Assembly: GCA_018645405.1 (NCBI GenBank)
Contig: JABGOQ010000085.1
Span: forward strand, 32,242-96,241
Source: Anaerolineae bacterium
GTDB lineage: Bacteria > Chloroflexota > Anaerolineae > Anaerolineales > Villigracilaceae
DNA length: 64,000 nucleotides
Direction of reading: 5' to 3'
How positions within the stretch are numbered: position 1 is the stretch's first letter; each line of letters opens with the position of its first letter. Below the pieces are notes generated by a model, which searched no databases, was not told where the DNA came from, and saw only the letters and a list, made by a program, of their open reading frames with translations. Position numbers and translations under genes: made by a program. This document shows, piece by piece, positions 1 through 7,382 of the stretch.

Positions 1-234
1 AAGAGAGAAGCTCAAGATTGCAATGCCAAAACGCATAAAGGTTTGACTTAGGCGCAAGACTGCACCCAAACGAGAGCTTTCAATGAGTTGGATAACACTT
101 TTTGTTCTACTATCGTTTTTATCTACTAATTTAGCTAGGCGCACATTAGATAAGCTAACGCGTGTGGCGGCGATGAGTAAATCTAAAATGAGCAGGAGGG
201 CAATTATGAGAATACCCCATTCTGTTTTTATCAA
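1..234 (-). CDS. CNNM/CorC-like membrane protein, N-terminal fragment
   Basis: This minus-strand reading frame runs off the left edge of the window; 78 codons are visible. The start is a TTG at 232-234, because an in-frame TGA lies a few codons upstream and an AAGGAC ribosome site sits 6 bases before the TTG. The fragment opens with one hydrophobic helix (GILIIALLLILDLLIAA) followed by a basic amphipathic stretch with RLAKLVDK and then a second hydrophobic segment. That pattern matches the start of CNNM-domain proteins (HlyC/CorC family, membrane domain before CBS domains), which are linked to divalent cation transport. The family call is an inference from pattern only, since the CBS and C-terminal domains lie outside the window. 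It could be another polytopic membrane protein. Confidence 0.55.
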   Translation of the reverse strand, partial: MIKTEWGILIIALLLILDLLIAATRVSLSNVRLAKLVDKNDSRTKSVIQLIESSRLGAVLRLSQTFMRFGIAILSFSL

Positions 235-258
235 TTTTTTGTCCTTTTTTAATCAACG

Positions 259-296
259 TGAACGAAGATAAGCAAAAATATTTTTATCTTCGTTCA
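259..296. repeat. Inverted repeat between glmU and the left-edge gene
   Basis: Perfect 12-bp arms (259-270 and 285-296) with an AT-rich loop lie just past the glmU stop codon. It could act as an mRNA 3'-end hairpin for glmU. There is no clear T-run after it on the minus strand, so it is a weak terminator at best. Confidence 0.5.
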
Positions 297-303
297 TCTC
301 CGT

Positions 304-1653
304 TTACCTCTGGTTCAATTTCCGTATAGACCGCGCGGGCATCCCCACCGCAAGCGTATCTTCTTTCACATCTTTCGTTACCACTGCGCCCGCACCAGTG
401 CTCGCACGGTCGCCAATATTAAGCGGGGCAACGAGCATAGTATCACTACCTATAAACACTTTTTCGCCAATTTCGGTATGATATTTATTTTTGCCATCAT
501 AATTGCAGGTAATCGTCCCTGCGCCAATATTTGTTTCCGCGCCGATGGTAGCATTGCCCACATAAGAGAAATGCCCCATCTTCACGCCCTCACCAAGCCG
601 CGAATCTTTCACCTCGCCGAAATTGCCCATGTGAACACCTTTCGATAAATACGCGCCTTTTCGCAGGCGGGCAAAGGGGCCCATATCTACGTCATCTTCC
701 AATATCGCTTTTTCTAGCACTGAAGATAAAATTTCACAGCGGTCGCCAATTGTGCAATCAGTAATAATGCTGTTGGGACCAATCTCACAGCCTGCGCCAA
801 TTTTTGTTTCTCCACGCAAAAATGTGTTGGGATGGATGACGCTATCTTGCCCAATTTCTACATCCATGCCAATATAAGTGGATGCGGGGTCAATCATCGT
901 GATGCCTTTCAACATATGCGCCCGATTCACACGTGACCTCATGCCTGCTTCCGCTTCAGAAAGATGGATTCGGCTATTAACGCCGATGGCTTCAACTGCA
1001 TCATCGAGCGTGATCGCTTCTACGCGCATCCCGGCATCTACCGCTAAAGCAACAGTATCAGTGAGATAATACTCTCCCTTCGCCGAAAGCGGGATCCGTG
1101 AGAGCGCATCCCAGAGCCAGTCTGCGCTAAAACAATATGCGCCAACATTAACTTCTTTGATCGCTTTTTGCTCTTCTGTGCAATCTGCTTCTTCGAGAAT
1201 GGCGCGTACACCACCATCTTCTCCGCGCATGATGCGACCAAATCCGCGCTGGTCGTCTGCGATGATGGTGAGCATGGTCATGGGACCAGTATTCGCTTTT
1301 TGCGTGCTAACAAGTTTGGAGAGGGTATCCTCTGTCAGGAGGGGCATATCGGCACTGCTCACAAGCACAAAAGCAGCCTCACCTTTCAATGTAGATTCTG
1401 CTTCTTGCACGGCATGTCCGGTTCCCAATCTTTCTTCTTGGACAACGAATCTCGCCGAATCCCCGACCGAATCACGGACTTGCTCAGCACCATGTCCAAT
1501 TACCATAACGGGCTTCTCGCTCGTCGCAGATTGCGCGGCTTGGAGAGCGTGCCAGACCATCGGCTTCCCACAAACAGGGTGAAGCACTTTCGGCAATTCA
1601 GATTTCATACGCGTTCCCTGCCCTGCGGCAAGGATGATGGAGGTTATTTTCAT
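304..1653 (-). CDS. glmU: Bifunctional GlmU (UDP-GlcNAc pyrophosphorylase / GlcN-1-P acetyltransferase)
   Basis: Makes UDP-N-acetylglucosamine in two steps, acetylating glucosamine-1-phosphate and then transferring UMP from UTP. It is cytoplasmic and feeds peptidoglycan and glycan synthesis. The N-terminal nucleotidyltransferase domain has the LAAGQGTRM signature at residues 8-16 with the following Lys22. From about residue 250 the protein becomes a left-handed beta helix of hexapeptide repeats, with the acetyltransferase-type segments KMGHFSYVGNA and NIGAGTITCNYDGKNK. The length of 449 residues is normal for the family (about 450-460). The ATG start follows AAGGAATCTCT. It is transcribed away from the tRNA-Gln gene, with repeat-like palindromes between them. 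Confidence 0.96.
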   Translation of the reverse strand: MKITSIILAAGQGTRMKSELPKVLHPVCGKPMVWHALQAAQSATSEKPVMVIGHGAEQVRDSVGDSARFVVQEERLGTGHAVQEAESTLKGEAAFVLVSSADMPLLTEDTLSKLVSTQKANTGPMTMLTIIADDQRGFGRIMRGEDGGVRAILEEADCTEEQKAIKEVNVGAYCFSADWLWDALSRIPLSAKGEYYLTDTVALAVDAGMRVEAITLDDAVEAIGVNSRIHLSEAEAGMRSRVNRAHMLKGITMIDPASTYIGMDVEIGQDSVIHPNTFLRGETKIGAGCEIGPNSIITDCTIGDRCEILSSVLEKAILEDDVDMGPFARLRKGAYLSKGVHMGNFGEVKDSRLGEGVKMGHFSYVGNATIGAETNIGAGTITCNYDGKNKYHTEIGEKVFIGSDTMLVAPLNIGDRASTGAGAVVTKDVKEDTLAVGMPARSIRKLNQR

Positions 1654-1676
1654 AGAGATTCCTTAAGTAATTGAAA

Positions 1677-1770
1677 ACCCGAAAGGTTTCAATCGAAGAA
1701 TAGCTAGTTTAGAATTTAGTTCTTAAAAATCATCTTATCAATAGAAAGAAAATAATAAAACCTTTCGGGT
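1677..1770. repeat. CCCGAAAGG inverted repeat, long-loop copy
   Basis: Perfect 13-bp arms, ACCCGAAAGGTTT at 1677-1689 and its complement at 1758-1770, enclose 68 bases. The same arm sequence recurs at 15288-15331 with a short loop, so it is a repeated element and not a one-off. The right arm is followed by CTTT on the plus strand. It occupies the space upstream of glmU. Confidence 0.6.
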
Positions 1771-1781
1771 CTTTATAGACA

Positions 1782-1834
1782 AAAAAACAAGCCTTCATCT
1801 GTTCCCAAAGGCAACGGAGAAAGGCTTGTTTTTT
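1782..1834. terminator. Bidirectional terminator after tRNA-Gln
   Basis: Perfect 14-bp arms (AAAAAACAAGCCTT at 1782-1795 and its complement at 1821-1834) give an AAGGCTTG stem with a run of T on either strand. On the minus strand it lies about 15 bases past the tRNA-Gln 3' end and should end that transcript. Confidence 0.75.
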
Positions 1835-1849
1835 CTTGCATAAAATTAG

Positions 1850-1920
1850 CAGGGGTACCTGGATTCGAACCAAGATCAACGGCTTCAAAGGCCGGTGTGC
1901 TGCCATTGCACCATACCCCT
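1850..1920 (-). tRNA. tRNA-Gln (anticodon UUG)
   Basis: Read on the minus strand, the sequence folds as a tRNA. There are seven acceptor pairs (AGGGGTA with TACCCCT), a GTGC/GCAC D stem, and an anticodon stem whose 7-base loop CTTTGAA places UUG at positions 34-36. The T arm is CTTGG/CCAGG with the TTCGAAT loop. The first base pair of the anticodon stem is a mismatch (C-U). The discriminator base is G, as is usual for Gln. CCA is not encoded (CTA follows). It has its own promoter and terminator and is probably a single-gene transcript. Confidence 0.96.
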
Positions 1921-1952
1921 TTGTAAAAAGTTTGCCGATTTAGGCGGACGGT

Positions 1953-1981
1953 ATTCTAACATAGGGGAGGGGATAACGCAA
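1953..1981 (-). promoter_or_regulatory. Sigma70-type promoter of tRNA-Gln
   Basis: On the minus strand, TTGCGT (-35) at 1976-1981 and TAGAAT (-10) at 1953-1958 are separated by exactly 17 bases. The expected start of transcription is about 25 bases before the mature tRNA 5' end. Confidence 0.7.
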
Positions 1982-1985
1982 AGTT

Positions 1986-3038
1986 TTAAGCATCGTCTTG
2001 CGGCGTTAGCCCAAGTTGTTGTGCTTGTTCATAAGAGAGCTTGTCGGCATCTACTTCTTGTACTTTTTGTGTTTCTACGGCATCATCCCAAAAAGAGGTA
2101 ATTTCATCTGTTTGAATTTTTGTTTTCTGTTTGAAGAGTGCGTCCAGCTCATTTGATGTGATTTCATCTTCAACTTGCTCTTCTGGAATATCTTCTGATT
2201 CAAGGTACTCATCCATCTCCTCTGCGGAGGGACGAGTAATACCAATCGCATCGAGAACATGCTCTACTTCGCTTTTCAGCATCATCAAGGCATCGGTCAG
2301 ATCAAGCACCTTTTTCCGTTCGGCAATTTTTTCCCCTGCGACAACCAGCGCATGAGCATGATTAACAGGCACCAATAATACATCTTGATCGCCTCCTGGA
2401 AAGATATGATAGCTCAAGGGTGTTTCCTGATGAATATAGCCAGATACTTTTTGTCCGGCACGAAAAATACCCATCAGCGCCGAAAGAAGCGAAGCCTCGA
2501 GGCTGCTATCCTCGAGCACACCCGCTCTCGCTAGAACATGCCCCTGATCAGAAAGCAAGAAAATAACTTGTGCTTTCATATTCTGGCGAAATTTAGCAAG
2601 CAAGCCAGACATATTCTTATGCGCGTCAGAAACCTCACCATTATCCTCTTCTGTAGGAAGAACGGTTCTTTCTATTTCCAGACATCGTTCAACAGCATCA
2701 AGAAAATCGGTCAACGAGATTGGTTTCTCGAAAAAAGCAAATGCGCCCGCATCTCGCAACTCATTACGGATTTTTCTTTCTTTAGACCCAGAAATCAGAA
2801 TGATCTGTGCATCTGGATTGCGGGCTTTGATTTTAGCCATCAACTCCAAACCAGACATGCCAGGTAAGAGGTAATCAATGACGGCAAGGTCAATATTGTT
2901 CCGTGAGACTTCTAAAAACGCTTCCTCCCCAGAAGGAGTCTCTATAATCTCAAATTCATGTTCGAGAGAATCCAAAGCCGAGTGAAGTAAACGGATTACA
3001 TCACGATGGTCATCAACAATTAAAATACGATGGGTCAT
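1986..3038 (-). CDS. Response regulator: receiver plus Roadblock/LC7-like domain
   Basis: Residues 1-120 form a receiver domain, with the acidic pair Asp9/Asp10 (LIVDDH), phosphoacceptor Asp55 (VIDYLLPGMSG), a Ser in LISGS and a Lys in FFEKP. After a linker, residues about 150-270 look like a Roadblock/LC7 fold (alternating hydrophobic strands, QVIFLLSDQGHVLARAG, then two helices); this domain call is from pattern only. The last about 75 residues are acidic and low in complexity. There is no DNA-binding domain. In other bacteria Roadblock domains regulate small MglA-type GTPases, so a phosphorylation-controlled partner of a GTPase is a reasonable guess. No kinase gene is adjacent. Start is the ATG at 3038. 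Confidence 0.75.
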   Translation of the reverse strand: MTHRILIVDDHRDVIRLLHSALDSLEHEFEIIETPSGEEAFLEVSRNNIDLAVIDYLLPGMSGLELMAKIKARNPDAQIILISGSKERKIRNELRDAGAFAFFEKPISLTDFLDAVERCLEIERTVLPTEEDNGEVSDAHKNMSGLLAKFRQNMKAQVIFLLSDQGHVLARAGVLEDSSLEASLLSALMGIFRAGQKVSGYIHQETPLSYHIFPGGDQDVLLVPVNHAHALVVAGEKIAERKKVLDLTDALMMLKSEVEHVLDAIGITRPSAEEMDEYLESEDIPEEQVEDEITSNELDALFKQKTKIQTDEITSFWDDAVETQKVQEVDADKLSYEQAQQLGLTPQDDA

Positions 3039-3143
3039 AAGAAAATTCCCTGTTTCAGAATAATAGAAGATTATAGCAAAGATTTTGAAAATCTGAGAGA
3101 AAAAGAGCTTGCAGTTTTTTTATATTTGAGTAATGGCACAGCC

Positions 3144-5078
3144 TTATTTATCTTCTGGTGCAAGTAAAGTCGGTGCACCGTATAGCGCGTGGGCAATACC
3201 ACCAAGATAACTTTCAAAGGGAAGGGTGATATTTCGATAGGCTTCGGTTATTTTGCTTGAGAAAAGGGGTAGGGCGGGTAAGTTATCCCAGAGCAACACT
3301 TCAATTTCAAAAAGCTGTTCACGTGCTTGCTCAAGGTTGCTAGTCTCTAAAAATTGCGCACATTTTGATTGCACCGCTACGTTGCTATAATTATAAGGAT
3401 TCTCTTCCGCGAAAAAATCACAGAGATAATCAGGATATAAAGAAAGACTCCAGCCGACAATCGCTAGATCGTAGTCGGCAACACCATATACAGTGAAGAA
3501 AAGATCGTCAGCGGGGATAATTTCTGTTTTTAGCGGGACGCCAAGCTGACCTGCCAGCTCTTCAATATAGGATGCCGCAGCTATTCTGGATGGGTCTTCA
3601 CGTGGAGCGAGGAGCGTGATAGATGGGAAGTTTTCTCCCGACGGAAGCTTCAACCCGCTCCCGACGTGATTTGGGCTTGGTTCCTGCTCCCAGACATAGC
3701 CTGCCATTTTGAGGGTGCGCATCCCCGCAGCAAGACGAGCATCCGCGTCCATATCGGCGCAGGGTGGCTCGATCTTGCCGGGATACCAACCGATGTTCTC
3801 GGGGTGTATCCAGCCGAATGCAGGCGCGACTGCCCCGTCGAGTTTTGTGTTAGCAAGAAATTCAGGGTCAATCAAACAGAATAGAGCGCGGCGCAGTGCA
3901 ATATCATCCAAATAAGAGTTCTTCGTGTTGAAAAGTAGAAATCGAATGTCGTTGCGGCGATTTTCAATAAAATCGATCGCGGGGTCGGTAGAAAGCTCTT
4001 CGATTTCAGTGGCGGTGAGCCCCTGCCGACTGAGCATAAAATCTACTCCGTTGGCTAGGAGGGCTTGCAGCGCAGTATCACGAGAATGGAGCGTATAACG
4101 AGCATTTTCAAAATGGGATGTAGTGAGAGCGGTGTTTTCAACAAAAGGATTTTCTTTTGAAAGTTGCCAGAACCCTGCGCGAGGTTCATTGGCATCGTCG
4201 AGTGCGTAAAGAGCAGCGCGAGCAATGGCAAGCTTTTCGCGTTTTTTTCTTTGGGCAAGTTCGAGTTTCTTTTTGAAAGAATCTCGTCGAAATTTACGAT
4301 CTATTAGAAGTTGGTTTTGCCCACGATATTCGCTGGTTTTCTCTTTTAGTGTTTGCATATATTCAAAAATAATCGTTGCTTCAGTATCGAGGGCATCAAT
4401 TTGGGTTTGATATTCAGCCATGAGGAGATCATCTTCGGCAAGAGGCAGGAGATTTTTGGCTTCAATAATTTTTTCTTGCCAGTAAGCTTGGTTAGCAAAG
4501 ACACCAATTAAGGCACCGTGTTGCCAATCTCCCGCACTGGGTGGCTGCAAGAAGAAGTATTTGATCGTTTGAGTGTCTACGACTTCAACATGATCCAATT
4601 TTTCTTTATTATAGAATTCTGCCCAATTTAAGCCGAGTTCAAATTCCAGCGCGGTATTGATCGTGAAAGCGACGTCTTCAGTGGTAAGGGGTGTATCATC
4701 TGACCAAACCAGATTCGGGAGCAGGGTAACTGTGGCGGTGAAATATTCACCCTCTTCTACTATAGGAGATGGAAATCCATCGACAAGGAGAGGGGTGAGT
4801 TCGTTGTTGGGTGGGGCAAGATGATAAAGACGCGGATAATATTCCCCTTGCACGGCGTAGTTTTCGTAGGAGGCACCTTCTTCGTCAAAGAGAGACCAAA
4901 GGTTAACGGAAGTCGTGGGAGCGAGAATCGCGTATCGAAGCGGAGGCAAGCTCACGTCGGCGGGCGGGACGGGCGAAGCTATCTCAGCCGCTGGAAGCGT
5001 TGGGAGGGGGGCATCCGTTTGTGGAGCGCATCCTGTTAGGAGAAGGATCGTGAGGAGGGAAAGGAGGGTTTTATTCAA
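3144..5078 (-). CDS. ABC transporter substrate-binding lipoprotein, SBP family 5
   Basis: An extracytoplasmic solute-binding protein of the peptide/nickel (OppA/DppA) type, recognisable from the DTQTIKYFFLQPP region, a C-terminal PDYLCDFF segment and overall layout. I chose the TTG at 5078 because it gives a textbook lipoprotein signal, LNKTLLSLLTILLLTGC, with the lipobox Cys close to the N-terminus. An upstream TTG at 5174 would add 32 residues before the signal peptide. Neither start has a strong ribosome site. Residues about 200-305 are an unusual Lys/Glu-rich, coiled-coil-like insertion not typical of the family. No permease or ATPase genes are adjacent, so its transporter is encoded elsewhere. 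Confidence 0.8.
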   Translation of the reverse strand: MNKTLLSLLTILLLTGCAPQTDAPLPTLPAAEIASPVPPADVSLPPLRYAILAPTTSVNLWSLFDEEGASYENYAVQGEYYPRLYHLAPPNNELTPLLVDGFPSPIVEEGEYFTATVTLLPNLVWSDDTPLTTEDVAFTINTALEFELGLNWAEFYNKEKLDHVEVVDTQTIKYFFLQPPSAGDWQHGALIGVFANQAYWQEKIIEAKNLLPLAEDDLLMAEYQTQIDALDTEATIIFEYMQTLKEKTSEYRGQNQLLIDRKFRRDSFKKKLELAQRKKREKLAIARAALYALDDANEPRAGFWQLSKENPFVENTALTTSHFENARYTLHSRDTALQALLANGVDFMLSRQGLTATEIEELSTDPAIDFIENRRNDIRFLLFNTKNSYLDDIALRRALFCLIDPEFLANTKLDGAVAPAFGWIHPENIGWYPGKIEPPCADMDADARLAAGMRTLKMAGYVWEQEPSPNHVGSGLKLPSGENFPSITLLAPREDPSRIAAASYIEELAGQLGVPLKTEIIPADDLFFTVYGVADYDLAIVGWSLSLYPDYLCDFFAEENPYNYSNVAVQSKCAQFLETSNLEQAREQLFEIEVLLWDNLPALPLFSSKITEAYRNITLPFESYLGGIAHALYGAPTLLAPEDK

Positions 5079-5245
5079 GGGGAAGTGAAAATCTCTAAAA
5101 TGGTTTTTGATGAGAGAAAGATACCAGATAAAAGCACTTTCGGATATGGTTTTTGTAGAAGATTGAAATACCAAACACGGTATAATTCTTTGCTGATGGT
5201 GAAAGAAATAATCATCATACGCCTCACTAACACTTTTGATAAGAA

Positions 5246-5761
5246 ATGACTATTTATATTTTCCTTATTCTCCTTCTCATTGCAATCTTTCTCTTCTGGC
5301 AATCAAATCGTCAGCGGAGGCGAACTGGTTTACCAGGTGGACGCGTGATCTATACGGACACCGGTCAATGGGGGCGGGTGGAGAAGCCTCTTTACGATGC
5401 CTCAATGCGTTTAACCGGCAGGCCAGATTATCTTGTGGAGCGAAACGGGAAAATTATCCCCATTGAAGTGAAGTCGGGAAAAGCACCTGATGCGCCTTAT
5501 GATTCCCATATCTATCAATTGGCGTCCTACTGTTTGCTTGTCCACAAAACGATGGGGAAACGTCCTCCTTATGGAATTATCCACTATAGCAATCGGGATT
5601 TTGCAGTTGATTATACGCCGGCGTTGGAAGCCGCTCTTCTTGATATTCTTGCCGAAATGCGACGAGATGATAGGCGCAAGGAAGTCGCTTGTTCGCATAG
5701 TTCTGCCTCACGTTGCAGAGGCTGTGGTTATAGAAAAATCTGTGACCAAAGACTTGCATGA
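5246..5761 (+). CDS. Membrane-anchored Cas4-like PD-(D/E)XK nuclease
   Basis: A 171-residue protein with one N-terminal transmembrane helix (residues 3-18), a basic stop-transfer QRRR, then a Cas4/RecB-like nuclease core. The visible motif is Asp61 (GRPDYLVE), Glu74 and Lys76 (PIEVKSGKAP), followed by a Gln91-x3-Tyr95 QxxxY motif. Four cysteines at the C-terminus (149, 157, 160, 166) could hold an iron-sulfur cluster. Canonical Cas4 and Dna2 place one ligand before the nuclease core and three after it, so this arrangement differs. No cas genes or repeat array are in the window, so a CRISPR adaptation role is not supported. nadK follows 21 bases later on the same strand. The family call is solid; the function is unknown. 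Confidence 0.82.
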   Translation: MTIYIFLILLLIAIFLFWQSNRQRRRTGLPGGRVIYTDTGQWGRVEKPLYDASMRLTGRPDYLVERNGKIIPIEVKSGKAPDAPYDSHIYQLASYCLLVHKTMGKRPPYGIIHYSNRDFAVDYTPALEAALLDILAEMRRDDRRKEVACSHSSASRCRGCGYRKICDQRLA

Positions 5762-5767
5762 GTCCTG

Positions 5768-5773
5768 TATAAT
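5768..5773 (+). promoter_or_regulatory. Possible -10 element just before nadK
   Basis: A perfect TATAAT ends 9 bases before the nadK ATG. A start at the usual distance would make a nearly leaderless mRNA, yet AGGGG also sits 5 bases before the ATG. No good -35 is seen at 17 bases. It may be coincidental. Confidence 0.3.
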
Positions 5774-5782
5774 AGGGGCGTT

Positions 5783-6667
5783 ATGTCTTCTTCATTTATA
5801 CCTAAACAAGTTGTCGTTGCTGTTCATCCGAGATTTCCTGAAGCCTTATATGAGGCTCAGGCGATTGTAGATTATCTCAATGAGAAAGGGTTGGACGCCG
5901 CGATCGGCTCGCTTAATAACGAAGATTTGCGTAAACGTGTTAAAGCAGGCGAGTTTGACCTTTTGATCTCAGTTGGCGGTGACGGAACAGTTTTACGTGC
6001 CGGGCATCTCTGTGCTCCCTGCGATGTACCTATTTTGGGAATCAATATGGGCAAGCTGGGATTTCTGATCCAGGTACAACGTGATTCCTGGCACGAGATG
6101 ATTGATAAAATGTTGCTCGGCGATTTCTGGATCGAAAAACGTTTAATGCTCCGCGTAGAATTATTCCGTGCTGGAGAGAAACAAGGTACTTGGCACGCGT
6201 TGAACGAGGCCGTTGTCAGTCGTGGGCAGTATCTTAACCCCGTACATATTTCTGCCAGCGTGGATGGCTTACAACTAACAACCTATGTTGCAGATGGTTT
6301 GATCGCCTCAACAGCGACTGGCTCTACAGCCTATGCGCTCGCAGCGGGCGGTCCCATTTTGCCACCAGAGTTACGCAATATTCTGATCGTGCCAATTGCT
6401 CCGCATCTCTCCATTGATCGGGCTGTTGTTTTGGCAGAGAGATCCTCTGTCAGTATCACCGTACACAGTGAAAATGCCGTTCTCAGCGTGGATGGGCAAA
6501 CACCTATCGGGCTGGATGCAGGAGATCGCGTAGACGTCCGCTCGGCAGATTACTCTGCAAAATTCATTCGCTTTGGTGATTTGGATTACTTCTATCGCAA
6601 CTTGACAGCACATATGGATCAAAACCCTTCTAATAGAGAAGTAGAAATTTATACGGTGGTTGAGTAG
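5783..6667 (+). CDS. nadK: NAD(+) kinase
   Basis: Phosphorylates NAD to NADP in the cytoplasm. The GGDGT motif lies near residue 60 (ISVGGDGTVLRAG), followed by NMGKLGFL and the second conserved region STATGSTAYALAAGGP. Length of 294 residues is normal. The ATG is preceded by AGGGG. The stop codon TAG and the last residues (VVE) lie inside the left arm of a palindromic repeat (6657-6782), so the native C-terminus may have been altered by insertion of that element. It lies 21 bases after the Cas4-like gene and may be co-transcribed with it. Confidence 0.95.
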   Translation: MSSSFIPKQVVVAVHPRFPEALYEAQAIVDYLNEKGLDAAIGSLNNEDLRKRVKAGEFDLLISVGGDGTVLRAGHLCAPCDVPILGINMGKLGFLIQVQRDSWHEMIDKMLLGDFWIEKRLMLRVELFRAGEKQGTWHALNEAVVSRGQYLNPVHISASVDGLQLTTYVADGLIASTATGSTAYALAAGGPILPPELRNILIVPIAPHLSIDRAVVLAERSSVSITVHSENAVLSVDGQTPIGLDAGDRVDVRSADYSAKFIRFGDLDYFYRNLTAHMDQNPSNREVEIYTVVE

Positions 6668-6782
6668 CCGATGCTTTTCGGCGTATCGAAACCACATTTA
6701 GGTAATACTGGTTTCGACACTTGTACCTGCGCCGCAAGTGCAGGTGTACGCCCCTCTAAAAGCATTCGAGACTACTCAACCA
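6657..6782. repeat. GGTTGAGTAG palindromic element
   Basis: A 126-bp imperfect inverted repeat. Arms TGGTTGAGTAG (6657-6667) and its complement (6771-6782) bracket an inner pair of ATCGAAACCA-type arms and a central hairpin (CTTGTACCTGCGCCGCAAGTGCAGG region). No open frame is present. The left arm overlaps the nadK stop codon. It resembles short mobile palindromes (REP/MITE-like) in design. Confidence 0.7.
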
Positions 6783-6828
6783 ACACCTTTTCTTTAAAAA
6801 TCTGCTAAATCTGTGGATAAACAATTTT

Positions 6829-7380
6829 ATGACTCAACTCTACTGCGCTAACCACCCTACAACAGAAACTACCCTCCGTTGCAATCGATGTGAAAAACCG
6901 ATTTGCCCAAAATGCGCCGTTCACATGTCAACGGGCTATAGGTGCAAAGAATGCGTCAACGCGCAGAAAAAGACTTTTGAAAATGCGCTTTGGGCAGATT
7001 ATCTCTTGGGCTTCTTCACAGCTGCGATTCTTTCCGGCATCGCTTCTGCCATCGTTGGATTTATTTCAAATTGGTTTTATGGCTTTGGGGTACTCTTTTT
7101 TGCCCCCTTTGCCGCAACACTCATTGTACGCGGCGCACAAGCCGCTACAAACCGCCGTCGTTCACGCACGCTCTTTATTGTCATTACAGTTGGCGTTGTT
7201 TTAGGTGGGCTTCCATCTATGCTCGGCGGAATATCCACGCTTCTATTCATATTTTCCAACCCTGAATATATGGGAAACTTTTCCATCTTCTGGCTTTTAC
7301 CAGTTATTTGGCAAGGCGTTTATCTTTTCATCGCCACACCTGCCGTCTATGCCGGTCTTTCAGGATTTACGATTAAATAA
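6829..7380 (+). CDS. B-box-type zinc finger membrane protein
   Basis: The first 45 residues carry a B-box-like metal site: YCANHP, RCNRCEKPICPKCAVH and YRCKECV. About four transmembrane helices follow (residues about 58-80, 83-105, 115-140, 155-178). Proteins with this layout in Chloroflexota and relatives are uncharacterised. The short zinc finger is usually read as a protein-protein contact module. It ends 2 bases before recN and is probably co-transcribed with it. The function is not known. Confidence 0.7.
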   Translation: MTQLYCANHPTTETTLRCNRCEKPICPKCAVHMSTGYRCKECVNAQKKTFENALWADYLLGFFTAAILSGIASAIVGFISNWFYGFGVLFFAPFAATLIVRGAQAATNRRRSRTLFIVITVGVVLGGLPSMLGGISTLLFIFSNPEYMGNFSIFWLLPVIWQGVYLFIATPAVYAGLSGFTIK

Positions 7381-7382
7381 TT

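Noticed and set aside
83..271. 62-codon plus-strand frame at the left edge
   Set aside because: It runs opposite to the CNNM-like fragment with a better ribosome site and protein pattern. It has no family features and is a shadow.
1168..1674. Long plus-strand frame opposite glmU
   Set aside because: It is an antisense shadow of a well-supported gene with normal GlmU motifs.
5181..5186. TATAAT between the binding lipoprotein and Cas4-like genes as a promoter
   Set aside because: The nearest TTGAAA is only 12 bases upstream; no -35 lies at a workable spacing.
5246..5761. The Cas4-like gene as evidence for a CRISPR locus
   Set aside because: No array, cas1, cas2 or effector gene is visible anywhere in the window.
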